A stretch of DNA of 64,000 bases from Permianibacter fluminis (GTDB lineage: Bacteria; Pseudomonadota; Gammaproteobacteria; Enterobacterales; Permianibacteraceae). This document shows, piece after piece, positions 41,426 through 50,371 of this stretch. Every line of letters starts with the position of its first letter. Within the stretch, counting starts at the first letter, position 1. The position numbers and the translations under genes were made by a program. Below the pieces are notes generated by a model, which was not told where the DNA came from, ran no database searches, and saw nothing but the letters and a program-made list of their open reading frames with translations. The stretch covers positions 3,100,001 through 3,164,000 of the forward strand of contig NZ_JABMEG010000001.1 of assembly GCF_013179735.1 (NCBI RefSeq), read 5' to 3'.

Positions 41426-44074
41426 CTAAGCCGCCACCGACTTGCTGACAATCTCGAACACATCGGCCGACAATCCCGACTTGCCAAGCAGTGCCTTCAA
41501 TTGCGCCAGCATCAGGCGTTGACGCTGATCATCAAATTTCTTCCAGCGATTGAAACAACTGACCAGCCGCGCCGCCACCTGCGGGTTACTGTCATTCAAC
41601 CGGGCCACCCGCTCGGCAATGAACTGATAACCCGAGCCATCGGCGCGGTGGAACTCGCTCGGATTGCCATGCGAGAACGCCAACCACAAGGCGCGAATCT
41701 TGTTGGGGTTGCGGGCATCGAACGCCGGATGCGTTTCCAGCCGGCGAATATCATCCAGCACACTGGCAATGGGCGCACTGGCCTGCACGGCAAACCATTT
41801 GTCCATGACCAAGGCTTGGTCCTTGAACCGCTCAGCGAACGCGTTCAAAACCATCAGTCGCTGCGGAGCAGCGCTGTGCGCCAGCGCTTTGACCGCAGCA
41901 AAGCGGTCGGTCATGTTGTCGGCATCACGTGCCTGTTGTTCGGCCAGCGCGTAGGCTTCGCTGCGATCGCTGTCGATCAACAGCGCCAGACAGGCATTGG
42001 CCAGCGCCCGTTTGCCAATCGCCGCGCCGTCGGTACCACCGGCACCGCGATGGCGCTGTTGGCAAGCCAAAAGATCGGCATAAAGGCTTTGCGCCAGCTG
42101 CCGGCGCAGGAAACGTTGTGCCGCAACCAGCGCGTCGATATCGACAATCTCGACCTGCTCCTGCAGATAGGCGATATCCGGCAACTGCAAGATGCGCGCG
42201 CGCACGGCATTGTCGACGGCGTCATCGCGCAACACGGCACGAAGTGCTTCGGCCAGAATGGTTGGCAGCGTCAGCGCCTTGCTGGCGCGAAAATCGGCGG
42301 CCAACTGCAACAGCACGCGGCTCGCCAGCGTCTGGCTGGCGTCCCAGCGATTGAACAAATTGCTGTCATGTTGCAGCAGAAACGCCAGCTGTTCGTCGCG
42401 ATAGCCGAATTCCAGCTTGACTGGCGCCGAGAAGTCGCGCAGCAATGACGGTAGCGGCCGACTGCTTACTCCACGGAAAACAAAGGTTTGTTCGGCGGCA
42501 GCAAATGGCAATACCGCGCTCTGGCTGCGCTGTGTCCCCTGCTGCCAATCCAGCGCCAGTTCATTACCTTGCTCATCCAGCAAGCCAATCCGGAACGGAA
42601 TCAGGAACGGTTCTTTCTGCGGCTGTCCCGGTGTCGGCGCGCAATGCTGTTTCAGGGTCAGATGGTATTCGTTTTTTTCGGCATCAAAATCATCACTGAC
42701 CGCGACGGTCGGCGTGCCGGCCTGACTATACCAACGCTGGAACTGAGTCAAATCCACCGCATTGGCATCGGCATGGGCCTGAACAAAATCATCACAGGTC
42801 ACAGCCTGGCCGTCATGGCGCTGGAAATACAAATCCATACCCTTGCGGAAGCCCTGCTCACCGAGCAGGGTGTGCAACATGCGAATCACTTCCGCACCCT
42901 TGTTGTAGACGGTGACGGTGTAGAAGTTGTTCATCTCGACGTAGCTGTCGGGCCGAATCGGATGCGCCATCGGGCCGCCGTCTTCGGAGAACTGCGCCGT
43001 GCGCATGACCCGGACATCGTCCATCCGCTTGACCGTTGGCGAACCCATGTCAGCCGAGAATTGCTGATCGCGAAAAACGGTCAACCCTTCTTTCAATGAC
43101 AACTGAAACCAGTCGCGACAGGTGACCCGGTTGCCGGTCCAGTTGTGGAAGTATTCGTGACCAATGACACTCTCGACGCCTTCATAATCGGTATCGGTCG
43201 CGGTCTCGCGATTGGCCAGCACATACTTGGTGTTGAAAATGTTCAGGCCCTTGTTTTCCATCGCGCCCATATTGAAATCGGATACCGCGACAATCTGGTA
43301 GATATCCAGATCGTATTCGCGTCCGTATTTCTGTTCGTCCCAGCGCATCGAATTCTTGACCGACGCCATGGCGTGCGCGCACTGATCGAGTTTGCCTTTG
43401 TCGACATAGATTTTCAGATCAACCTTGCGACCGGACGTAGTGATGAACTGATCGGCGAGCAAATCAAAATCACCGGCGACCAGCGCGAACAGATAACAAG
43501 GCTTCGGAAACGGATCCAGCCAGCGGGCAAAATGCCGACCGCCGTCCAGCTCGCCCTGCCCGGCCGGATTGCCATTGCTGAGCAGATGCGGATATTTCGC
43601 CTGCTCGGCGCGCACGGTCACGTCATAGGTCGCCAGCACATCGGGCCGGTCCAGGAAAAACGTGATGCGGCGAAAGCCCTCGGCCTCGCACTGGGTGCAA
43701 AACTTGCCGCCGGATTTGTACAGCCCTTCCAGCCGGGTGTTGTTCTGCGGCGCGATGTGCACCACCGTTTCCAGCAGGAACTGCGCCGGCAGATCGTGCA
43801 AGGTCAGCGAGTCCTCGTCCTGCTCATAGCGCGAAGCCGGCAGCGGCTGACCATCGATGGCGATGGACTTCAGGGCCAGCTCCTCACCGTCCAGGCACAG
43901 GCTGGACGCCGGCGCCGGCACTGCCGGGTTGGTCCTTATATGGAGCTGGCTGTAGATCTCGGCGTGGCTTTCGTACAGATCGACGGTCATGGTGACCTGA
44001 TCGATCAGGTAATCGCTGGCACGGTAATCCTTGCGGAATTTCGGCTGTTTGGGCTGTTGGTTGCCTTTGGCCAT
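41426..44074 (-). CDS. pepN: Aminopeptidase N
   Basis: PepN is a cytosolic M1 zinc aminopeptidase with broad specificity. From ATG 44074 (GGAG 6 nt upstream) it is 882 aa, close to the 870 aa of E. coli PepN. The GAMENKGLN exopeptidase motif and the zinc site GHEYFHNWTGNRVTC (HEXXH) are present. No signal peptide is visible. The extended frame to 44095 is not preferred. It is monocistronic. Confidence 0.96.
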   Translation of the reverse strand: MAKGNQQPKQPKFRKDYRASDYLIDQVTMTVDLYESHAEIYSQLHIRTNPAVPAPASSLCLDGEELALKSIAIDGQPLPASRYEQDEDSLTLHDLPAQFLLETVVHIAPQNNTRLEGLYKSGGKFCTQCEAEGFRRITFFLDRPDVLATYDVTVRAEQAKYPHLLSNGNPAGQGELDGGRHFARWLDPFPKPCYLFALVAGDFDLLADQFITTSGRKVDLKIYVDKGKLDQCAHAMASVKNSMRWDEQKYGREYDLDIYQIVAVSDFNMGAMENKGLNIFNTKYVLANRETATDTDYEGVESVIGHEYFHNWTGNRVTCRDWFQLSLKEGLTVFRDQQFSADMGSPTVKRMDDVRVMRTAQFSEDGGPMAHPIRPDSYVEMNNFYTVTVYNKGAEVIRMLHTLLGEQGFRKGMDLYFQRHDGQAVTCDDFVQAHADANAVDLTQFQRWYSQAGTPTVAVSDDFDAEKNEYHLTLKQHCAPTPGQPQKEPFLIPFRIGLLDEQGNELALDWQQGTQRSQSAVLPFAAAEQTFVFRGVSSRPLPSLLRDFSAPVKLEFGYRDEQLAFLLQHDSNLFNRWDASQTLASRVLLQLAADFRASKALTLPTILAEALRAVLRDDAVDNAVRARILQLPDIAYLQEQVEIVDIDALVAAQRFLRRQLAQSLYADLLACQQRHRGAGGTDGAAIGKRALANACLALLIDSDRSEAYALAEQQARDADNMTDRFAAVKALAHSAAPQRLMVLNAFAERFKDQALVMDKWFAVQASAPIASVLDDIRRLETHPAFDARNPNKIRALWLAFSHGNPSEFHRADGSGYQFIAERVARLNDSNPQVAARLVSCFNRWKKFDDQRQRLMLAQLKALLGKSGLSADVFEIVSKSVAA

Positions 44075-44316
44075 TGGCGGCTCCAGCCCGGTCACGGACC
44101 GGGCTTTTTGTAAATGGGGCGGAATCAGGCCGGGGATTGTAACCGCTGTCCCTGCATTCGCGGGCCATCACGCGACCGCAACACCAGGTCAAGCCGAGGG
44201 GAGACCGCTAAGGTAAGGAGTGAATTAAGAAGGGGCCAAATATTGCTGCATCGCAACATATCCCGCCCCTGGCAGCTGGTCGGTCCGGTCTGCCGGCAAC
44301 CAGCCACGCAACGGTG
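44075..44316. other. Intergenic region between pepN and pdhA
   Basis: About 370 bp separate the pepN start and the pdhA start. The left part has no gene and no recognised element apart from the promoter region of pepN, which I cannot resolve. The pdh promoter is given separately at its right end. Confidence 0.5.
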
Positions 44317-44345
44317 TTGGGCTGTCACACCGACTCGGGTACAAT
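44317..44345 (+). promoter_or_regulatory. Possible sigma-70 promoter of pdhABC
   Basis: TTGGGC and TACAAT are separated by 17 bp and lie about 100 bp before the pdhA start codon. The -10 is good, the -35 weak. No PdhR-like operator was recognised. Confidence 0.5.
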
Positions 44346-44446
44346 GCGCGCCCTTCCGTTTGCGTAAAGGGAAACTGGCTGTCGTCGGCAGACCCAGCTA
44401 GGATCTCACGCGCTTTTTTGTCCTTCACCACCCCGGAGGATTTGCC

Positions 44447-45544
44447 TTGTCGACGACCCCCGTCGCGAAGTTCGCCATTGAACGCGTCCAGTACCTGGAC
44501 CCGACTGGCAAACCGCTTACCAAAAACCTGCCTGATTTCGCCAAAGACAAAGATTTGTTGCGCTCGATGTATCGCAACATGGTCCGTCTGCGCACCTTCG
44601 ACGCCAAAGCCTACGCGCTGCAGCGTACCGGCAACATGGGCACCTACCCGGCGTCATTGGGCCAGGAAGCCATCGGCATCGGTTACGGCACGGCACTGAA
44701 AAAAGAAGACGTGCTGGTGCCCTACTACCGCTCAACCGGCGGTCTGCTGATGCACGGCGTCTCGATGCTGGAAATTTTCCTGTACTGGGGCGGTGACGAG
44801 CGCGGTTCCGACTTCAAGGTCGCGCGCGAAGACTTCCCGATTGCGGTGCCAATTGCCACCCAATGCCTGCACGCTACCGGTGTTGCAACAGCGCTCAAAT
44901 ACCGCAAGCAACAGCGCGCTGTGGTGACTGAAATTGGCGAAGGCGGCACCTCAGAAGGCGACTTCTACGAAGCCATCAACGTTGCCGGTATCTGGAATCT
45001 GGGTGTGGTGTTCTTCATCAACAACAACCAGTGGGCCATTTCGGTACCGTCGGAAATTCAGACCAACTGCGAAACCTACGCGCAGAAAGGTATCGCGGCT
45101 GGCATCGAAAGCATTCAGGTTGACGGCAACGACATTCTGGCCGTTTACGACGTGTCCAAGAAAGCGCTTGAAAAAGCCCGTGCTGGCAAAGGCGCGACGC
45201 TGATCGAAGCGGTGTCATATCGCCTTTGCGACCACACCACCGCTGATGACGCCTCCCGTTACCGTTCAAAAGACGAGCTGGAAAAAGGCTGGGACAGCGA
45301 GCCAGTCAAGCGCCTGCGTGCTTACCTCGAATCGCTAAAAGCCTGGAGCGATGCCGACGAAGAAGCGCTGCAAAAAGAACTGGCGGCGGAAATCGAAGCC
45401 GCTGTGCACGCCTACAAAACGTTCCCGGCACCGAAGCCTGAAGACATGTTCGACACGCTGTTCGCCGAACTGCCGAAACACATCCAGCAACAACGTGCGG
45501 AAGCCATTGCTCGTGGCGCCAAGCATGTTGGCGGTCATCATTAA
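44447..45544 (+). CDS. pdhA: Pyruvate dehydrogenase E1 component, alpha subunit
   Basis: E1-alpha binds thiamine diphosphate and, with E1-beta, decarboxylates pyruvate. The 365-aa product starts at TTG 44447, preceded by GGAGG at 7 nt. It has the ThDP motif (GEGGTSEGDFYEAINVAGIW then VFFINNNQWAIS) and YRLCDHTTADDASRYR, the phosphorylation-loop region in homologues. Branched-chain keto-acid E1 is the alternative, but the operon with two lipoyl domains on E2 and no other bkd genes fits pyruvate. Confidence 0.88.
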   Translation: MSTTPVAKFAIERVQYLDPTGKPLTKNLPDFAKDKDLLRSMYRNMVRLRTFDAKAYALQRTGNMGTYPASLGQEAIGIGYGTALKKEDVLVPYYRSTGGLLMHGVSMLEIFLYWGGDERGSDFKVAREDFPIAVPIATQCLHATGVATALKYRKQQRAVVTEIGEGGTSEGDFYEAINVAGIWNLGVVFFINNNQWAISVPSEIQTNCETYAQKGIAAGIESIQVDGNDILAVYDVSKKALEKARAGKGATLIEAVSYRLCDHTTADDASRYRSKDELEKGWDSEPVKRLRAYLESLKAWSDADEEALQKELAAEIEAAVHAYKTFPAPKPEDMFDTLFAELPKHIQQQRAEAIARGAKHVGGHH

Positions 45545-45556
45545 GGAGTCGCCAGC

Positions 45557-46537
45557 ATGGCTGCCATTACTCTGATTGAAGCGGTAAATCTTGCGCTCGC
45601 CCACGAGCTGAAGCGCGACAACGATGTGGTTGTGCTCGGTGAAGACGTTGGCGTCAACGGCGGCGTGTTCCGCGCCACCAACGGTCTGGCCCAGAAGTTC
45701 GGCAAGGACCGCGTCATCGACACGCCACTGGCCGAATCGATGATCGCCGGCTTGGCGATTGGCATGGCCGCGCAAGGCATGAAGCCGGTTGCTGAAATGC
45801 AATTCGAAGCCTTCATGATGCCGGCTTACGACATGATTTATAACCACATGGCCCGGATGCGCCTGCGCACTCGCGGTCGCATCACGTTGCCGATGGTCAT
45901 TCGGGCACCGTGGGGCGGTGGCATTCACGCGCCGGAACACCACAGCGATTCGCCGGAAGCGCAATGCGCGCATATTCCGGGCCTGAAAGTGGTGATCCCG
46001 TCGAACCCGTCGCGTGCTTATGGTTTGCTGCTGGCCGCGATTCGTGATCCGGATCCGGTGCTGTTCTTTGAACCGAAGCGCGTCTACCGTATCGTCAAGC
46101 ACGAGATCGAAGACAACGGCGAAGAATATCCGCTCGGCACCTGCTTTGTGGACCGTGAAGGTACTGACATCACCCTGGTCAGCTGGGGCGCGATGATGCA
46201 TGAAACGCTGATCGCCGCCGACAAACTGAAGCTTGAAGGCATCAGTGCCGAGGTGATCGACGTGGCCACCATTTCGCCACTCGATATCGACACCATTCTG
46301 GAATCGGTCGCCAAGACCGGTCGCCTGTGCATCGTCTGTGAAGCACCGCGCTCGGGTTCCTGGGCTTCGGAAATTGCCGCGCAAGTGGCCGAAAATGGCC
46401 TCTTTAACTTGCTCGCCCCGATCGGCCGCGTCACCGGTTACGACACCACCATGCCGTACTACAAACTGGAAAAGCAGTTCATGCCGAGCGTGGATCGCAT
46501 TCTGGAAGAAGCCCGCCGCTTGCTGGAGTACAAGTGA
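45557..46537 (+). CDS. pdhB: Pyruvate dehydrogenase E1 component, beta subunit
   Basis: The 326-aa beta subunit completes the alpha2-beta2 E1. It starts MAAITLIEAVNLALAHELKR and contains VVVLGEDVGVNGGVFRATNG, AESMIAGLAIGMAAQGMKPV and the metal/cofactor-side PYYKLEKQFMPSVDRILEEA at the end. GGAG precedes the ATG. Its stop overlaps the E2 start as TGATG. Confidence 0.92.
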   Translation: MAAITLIEAVNLALAHELKRDNDVVVLGEDVGVNGGVFRATNGLAQKFGKDRVIDTPLAESMIAGLAIGMAAQGMKPVAEMQFEAFMMPAYDMIYNHMARMRLRTRGRITLPMVIRAPWGGGIHAPEHHSDSPEAQCAHIPGLKVVIPSNPSRAYGLLLAAIRDPDPVLFFEPKRVYRIVKHEIEDNGEEYPLGTCFVDREGTDITLVSWGAMMHETLIAADKLKLEGISAEVIDVATISPLDIDTILESVAKTGRLCIVCEAPRSGSWASEIAAQVAENGLFNLLAPIGRVTGYDTTMPYYKLEKQFMPSVDRILEEARRLLEYK

Positions 46538-48279
46538 TGAGCTTTGTTTTCGAGTTGCCCGATCTGGGTGAAGGCCTGCCGGATGCGACCATTGTCAAAT
46601 GGCTCATCAAAGAAGGCGACACCGTCAAAGTCGATCAACCGATCGCGGAAATGGAAACCGCCAAAGCCGTGGTGGAAGTGCCGTCGCCGGTCAACGGTGT
46701 GATTCTGAAACTGCACGGCAAAGCCGGTGATGTGATCATCACCCACGCTCCGCTCGTTACCTTTGGCAATGCCGGTGAAAAGCTGGCTGCCGCACCTGCC
46801 GCAGCTCCGGCACCGAGCCAATCAGTACCGAGCGCATCGGCCTCGATGCATTCGCAAGTGGCTGCCGGCATTCCGGCGGCACCGGCAAGCGGCGGCGGTG
46901 AAGTATTTCTGCTGCCGGATCTCGGTGAAGGCCTGCCGGACGCCACCATCGTCAAATGGCTGGTAAAAGAAGGCGACACCGTCAAAGTCGATCAACCGAT
47001 CGCCGAAATGGAAACGGCGAAAGCGGTAGTCGAAGTGCCGTCGCCGTTCAATGGCGTCATTGCCAAACTGCACGGCAAAGCCGGTGATGTGATTATCACC
47101 CATGCGCCGCTAGTTACGTTCGGCGGTTCGGCTGTCGGTGGTTCAGCTGCTGCTGTGCCGGCGCCCAGCAAAAAAGACGAAGCACCTGCGGATGCCGGCA
47201 CGGTTGTCGGCGCGGTGCAAGTCGGCAACACCATCGTTGCCGAAACCAGCGATGCGGTGGTCAAAGCGCTGGCGAAAAAACTCGGCGTCGATCTGAATCA
47301 GGTCAAAGGTACTGGCGCTGGCGGCAAAATCAGTCAGGCTGATGTCAAGTCCGCGGCAGCTGGTGGCTTGGCGAAATCGATGGCGCTGGCGGCGGCACCG
47401 GTCGCGACATCGACCAACAACCCGCTCGCATTCCGCGCCTCACCTGCTGTGCGCAAATTGGCGAATGAGCTTGGTGTCGATTTGAGCCGCTGCAACAGCA
47501 GCGGCCCGAAAGGCACGATTACCCGTGACGATGTGAAGTCGGCTTCAACCGGTGCCTCTGCGCCGGTCGCCGCACGCACAACAGCGGCAACGGCGGTGGC
47601 GGCTCCGGCCGTCGGCGCCCGTTTGCCGACCGTTACGGTGCAGGTAAAACCGGAAGCCGTGCGTGGCGTGCGCCGGGCAATGGCGCAGGCAATGACGCTG
47701 TCGCATCAGACCGTCGTGCCGGTCACGCTGATGGAAGATGCCAATATCAGCAAGTGGAAAAAAGGCGAAGATTCACTCGCCCGTTATATCCGCGCGCTGT
47801 GTGCTGCGGCCAAAGTCGAGCCTGCGCTCAATGCCTGGTTTGATGGCGCCAACATGGAGCGGCTGCTGCACCCGAACGTCAATGTCGGTATCGCCGTTGA
47901 TACCCCGGATGGTTTGTATGTGCCGGTCGTCAGTGAGGCGCAGGCCAAATCGAACGCAGAACTGCGCGCCGATGTTGAAACCCTGCGCAAGAAAATCGCC
48001 GACAAGGCCATCAAGCCGACCGATCTCAGCGGCGCCACGATCACGCTGTCGAACTACGGTTCGATCGCCGGTCGCTACGGCACGCCGATTGTGTCGCCTC
48101 CGCAAGTGGCGATTCTGGGCTGCGGCCGCTTCCGCAACGAGCTGAAACTGACTGACAAAGGCATCGAGAACGCCAAGATGCTGCCGTTGTCGCTGTCGTT
48201 TGACCACCGTGCCTGCACTGGCGGCGAAGGCGCCCGCTTCCTGGCGGCCGTGATCGCCGATCTGGAAAAGCCGGAATAA
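46537..48279 (+). CDS. pdhC: Dihydrolipoamide acetyltransferase (E2) with two lipoyl and two subunit-binding domains
   Basis: E2 passes the acetyl group from E1 to CoA on swinging lipoyl arms. The 580-aa protein has two nearly identical lipoyl domains (lipoyl-lysines K43 and K162 in EMETAKAVVEV), Ala/Pro linkers, two segments that both look like peripheral subunit-binding domains (AVVKALAKKLGVDLNQVKGT; SPAVRKLANELGVDLSRCNS), and the CoA-dependent catalytic domain. The usual DHRxxDG active site reads DHRACTGG: the His is kept and the Asp is Thr. ATG 46537 is preferred to GTG 46534. No E3 gene is in the window. Confidence 0.92.
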   Translation: MSFVFELPDLGEGLPDATIVKWLIKEGDTVKVDQPIAEMETAKAVVEVPSPVNGVILKLHGKAGDVIITHAPLVTFGNAGEKLAAAPAAAPAPSQSVPSASASMHSQVAAGIPAAPASGGGEVFLLPDLGEGLPDATIVKWLVKEGDTVKVDQPIAEMETAKAVVEVPSPFNGVIAKLHGKAGDVIITHAPLVTFGGSAVGGSAAAVPAPSKKDEAPADAGTVVGAVQVGNTIVAETSDAVVKALAKKLGVDLNQVKGTGAGGKISQADVKSAAAGGLAKSMALAAAPVATSTNNPLAFRASPAVRKLANELGVDLSRCNSSGPKGTITRDDVKSASTGASAPVAARTTAATAVAAPAVGARLPTVTVQVKPEAVRGVRRAMAQAMTLSHQTVVPVTLMEDANISKWKKGEDSLARYIRALCAAAKVEPALNAWFDGANMERLLHPNVNVGIAVDTPDGLYVPVVSEAQAKSNAELRADVETLRKKIADKAIKPTDLSGATITLSNYGSIAGRYGTPIVSPPQVAILGCGRFRNELKLTDKGIENAKMLPLSLSFDHRACTGGEGARFLAAVIADLEKPE

Positions 48280-48294
48280 GCATTAGTGAGTTGT

Positions 48295-48327
48295 AAAACA
48301 AGGGCGCCACTGGCGCCCTTGTTTTTT
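48295..48327 (+). terminator. Intrinsic terminator of pdhABC
   Basis: ACAAGGGCGCC and GGCGCCCTTGT form an 11-bp stem with a 3-nt loop, followed by a run of six T. It lies 16 bp after the E2 stop. Confidence 0.9.
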
Positions 48328-48453
48328 GCGGTGATGATAACGACTGGCGTTTGTCGCCACGGACCATCATCACAACCGCAAATCTCGCACCGCTGCCCTC
48401 GACAAATGCAACTACACTGAGAGCACGGGATAAACCAAGCCTGCGAGTCGTCC

Positions 48454-49740
48454 TTGCCCCTCCCTGCCCTTCTTTCGCCACTGCTGCCGACAACAGCGCA
48501 AGACACGTTGGAGAGTCGCAGTCAAACGCAGGTGCAAGCCGGTTTTCTGCTGCTCGGCTGCCTGCTGTCCGGCGTGATGTTTCTGTATCGGCTGCTGGAT
48601 GCGGGCTGGGCCGCTGCCACGCTTGTTACCCTGCTGGCCTGGCTCGCCTACAGCGCGCTGCTGATTGCCTTTCGTTGCAATCTGGATCGAGGATTGACGG
48701 CGGATCTGTCGTTGCTGCTGCTGCTGGTGGTGGTTATCGGCGTAGCGATCAATGACAACGGCCTGTATTCCCGGGTGATGATCTGGTTACCGGCGGTGCC
48801 GCTGATTGGCAATTTTTTTGCCGGCCGCATTCGCGCCATCGGCAGTTGCCTGTTGGTCATTGTGATGCTGATCGGTTTGGCGCTGGCACACCATCAGGGG
48901 CTGCTTGCCCGCTTTCCTGCACTCGGCAATGAATGGGCCCGATTGCTGGCGTTTTCAGCGTCGACCTTGCTGGTGTCCGGCACGGCCTATCTGTACGAAC
49001 GCAACCGGCGCGAGGCCGACGCAGAAAAACAGCGGCTGGCGGCGTTACATCGGCAATGGGTGTCGGTGGTCAGTCACGAATTGCGGACACCGCTCACCGC
49101 ATTGCACGGTGCGCTGTCGCTGACCCGGCACAATGCGGAAAGCAATCCCGAGCGCAATGCCGAGTTTCTGGCCATCGCCTTGCGCAACACCGAGCGGCTG
49201 GTCCGGTTGACCAATGATTTGTTGGACATGGAGCGGATCAACGCCGGCAAGGTGCTGCTCACGCGCAGTCCAAGCGACATTTCTCAGCTGCTTGAACATG
49301 CCGCCAGCATGCATCAATCGCGCGCTGATGAATGCCACATTACGTTGCGTGTTGAGTCGACGGTTACAGCCCCGGTCAATATCGATGCCGACCGGATTGA
49401 GCAGGTGGTGCACAACCTGCTGTCGAATGCACTCAAGTTTTCCAAACCGGACAGCACGGTACAGCTGCGTGCCAACATCACGCACGACAAACGTGGCAAC
49501 GACACCTTGCATGTCGAAGTAACCGACACCGGACCGGGCATCAGTGCTGAATTGGCGACCCGCTTATTCACACCATTCAGTCAGGGCGACGGCAATGACA
49601 GCCGCGCCCACGGCGGCTTTGGTCTGGGTCTTAGTATATGCAATGCATTGATCGCTGCCCACGGTGGGCAGATTGGCTTTCGCAATGGCGCTGATGGCGG
49701 CTGCACGTTTTATTTTGAGGTTCCGCTCAGCGCAGTCTGA
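48454..49740 (+). CDS. Membrane sensor histidine kinase
   Basis: A 428-aa kinase from TTG 48454. It has about six predicted membrane helices (roughly 29-47, 54-72, 84-100, 107-124, 130-147, 163-181), a HisKA domain with phospho-accepting His208 in SVVSHELRTPLTAL, and an HATPase domain (NLLSNALKFSKP, DTGPGI, GGFGLGLSICNAL). No cognate response regulator is adjacent, so the partner is unknown. The ribosome site is weak, leaving the exact start uncertain. Confidence 0.88.
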   Translation: MPLPALLSPLLPTTAQDTLESRSQTQVQAGFLLLGCLLSGVMFLYRLLDAGWAAATLVTLLAWLAYSALLIAFRCNLDRGLTADLSLLLLLVVVIGVAINDNGLYSRVMIWLPAVPLIGNFFAGRIRAIGSCLLVIVMLIGLALAHHQGLLARFPALGNEWARLLAFSASTLLVSGTAYLYERNRREADAEKQRLAALHRQWVSVVSHELRTPLTALHGALSLTRHNAESNPERNAEFLAIALRNTERLVRLTNDLLDMERINAGKVLLTRSPSDISQLLEHAASMHQSRADECHITLRVESTVTAPVNIDADRIEQVVHNLLSNALKFSKPDSTVQLRANITHDKRGNDTLHVEVTDTGPGISAELATRLFTPFSQGDGNDSRAHGGFGLGLSICNALIAAHGGQIGFRNGADGGCTFYFEVPLSAV

Positions 49741-49750
49741 TCCGACTTTC

Positions 49751-49772
49751 GCCGGCATGACAAACTGCCGGC
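49751..49772 (+). terminator. Hairpin after the histidine kinase
   Basis: GCCGGCA and TGCCGGC pair around an 8-nt loop 10 bp after the kinase stop. There is no T-tract; a weak or factor-assisted terminator. Confidence 0.4.
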
Positions 49773-49897
49773 ACCATGCGAGCCCTTACAGTTGATCTGC
49801 ATTGTCGGCCTCGCCGGAATTAAAGATCGAATCTGACTTCAAACAGACATCGAACCAGACAGCAAACCAGAACAATTCAAAACAGGAAAAACAAACC

Positions 49898-50245
49898 ATG
49901 GACATCACCCGCACCGGAACCACTGCCCGCTGGTCCGATACTGTCAGCCACAACCACACGCTGTACCTTGTCGAAGTGCCCACCACGTTGAGCGCCGACA
50001 TCAGCGGACAGGCACAGGAAATGTTGGCCAGCCTCGAACAATCACTGGTCAGTGCCGGCAGCAGCAAGGCGCGGTTGTTGATGGCGACCATCTATCTGAG
50101 CGATATCAGCGAGATCGATGCCTTCAATGCCATTTGGGACAGCTGGGTGCCGGCCGATACCGCACCCGCTCGCGCCTGCGTACAGGCCAAGCTGGCCAAG
50201 CCGGGCTACCGGGTCGAAATCCAGGTGATCGCGGCGCTGGCTTGA
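49898..50245 (+). CDS. RidA family protein
   Basis: RidA-family (YjgF/UK114) proteins hydrolyse reactive enamine/imine intermediates. From ATG 49898 the product is 115 aa, a full single domain. The family end ARACVQAKLAKPGYRVEIQV with the catalytic-type Arg is present, and LLMATIYLSDISEIDAFNAI fits the central strand-helix. The open frame upstream (from 49802) is Asn/Gln-rich and non-homologous. It is a lone gene. Confidence 0.88.
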   Translation: MDITRTGTTARWSDTVSHNHTLYLVEVPTTLSADISGQAQEMLASLEQSLVSAGSSKARLLMATIYLSDISEIDAFNAIWDSWVPADTAPARACVQAKLAKPGYRVEIQVIAALA

Positions 50246-50371
50246 GGCAAGGCGAACCGATAAACCTCGCGTTGTTTCCTTTACGGTAAAAGTGTTGTGA
50301 CAAATTATCGGTATCGGCGCCAGCCGCGGGTTCGGTAGCATGCGCGGCAATTCCCGAGAGCTAGCACTCCA

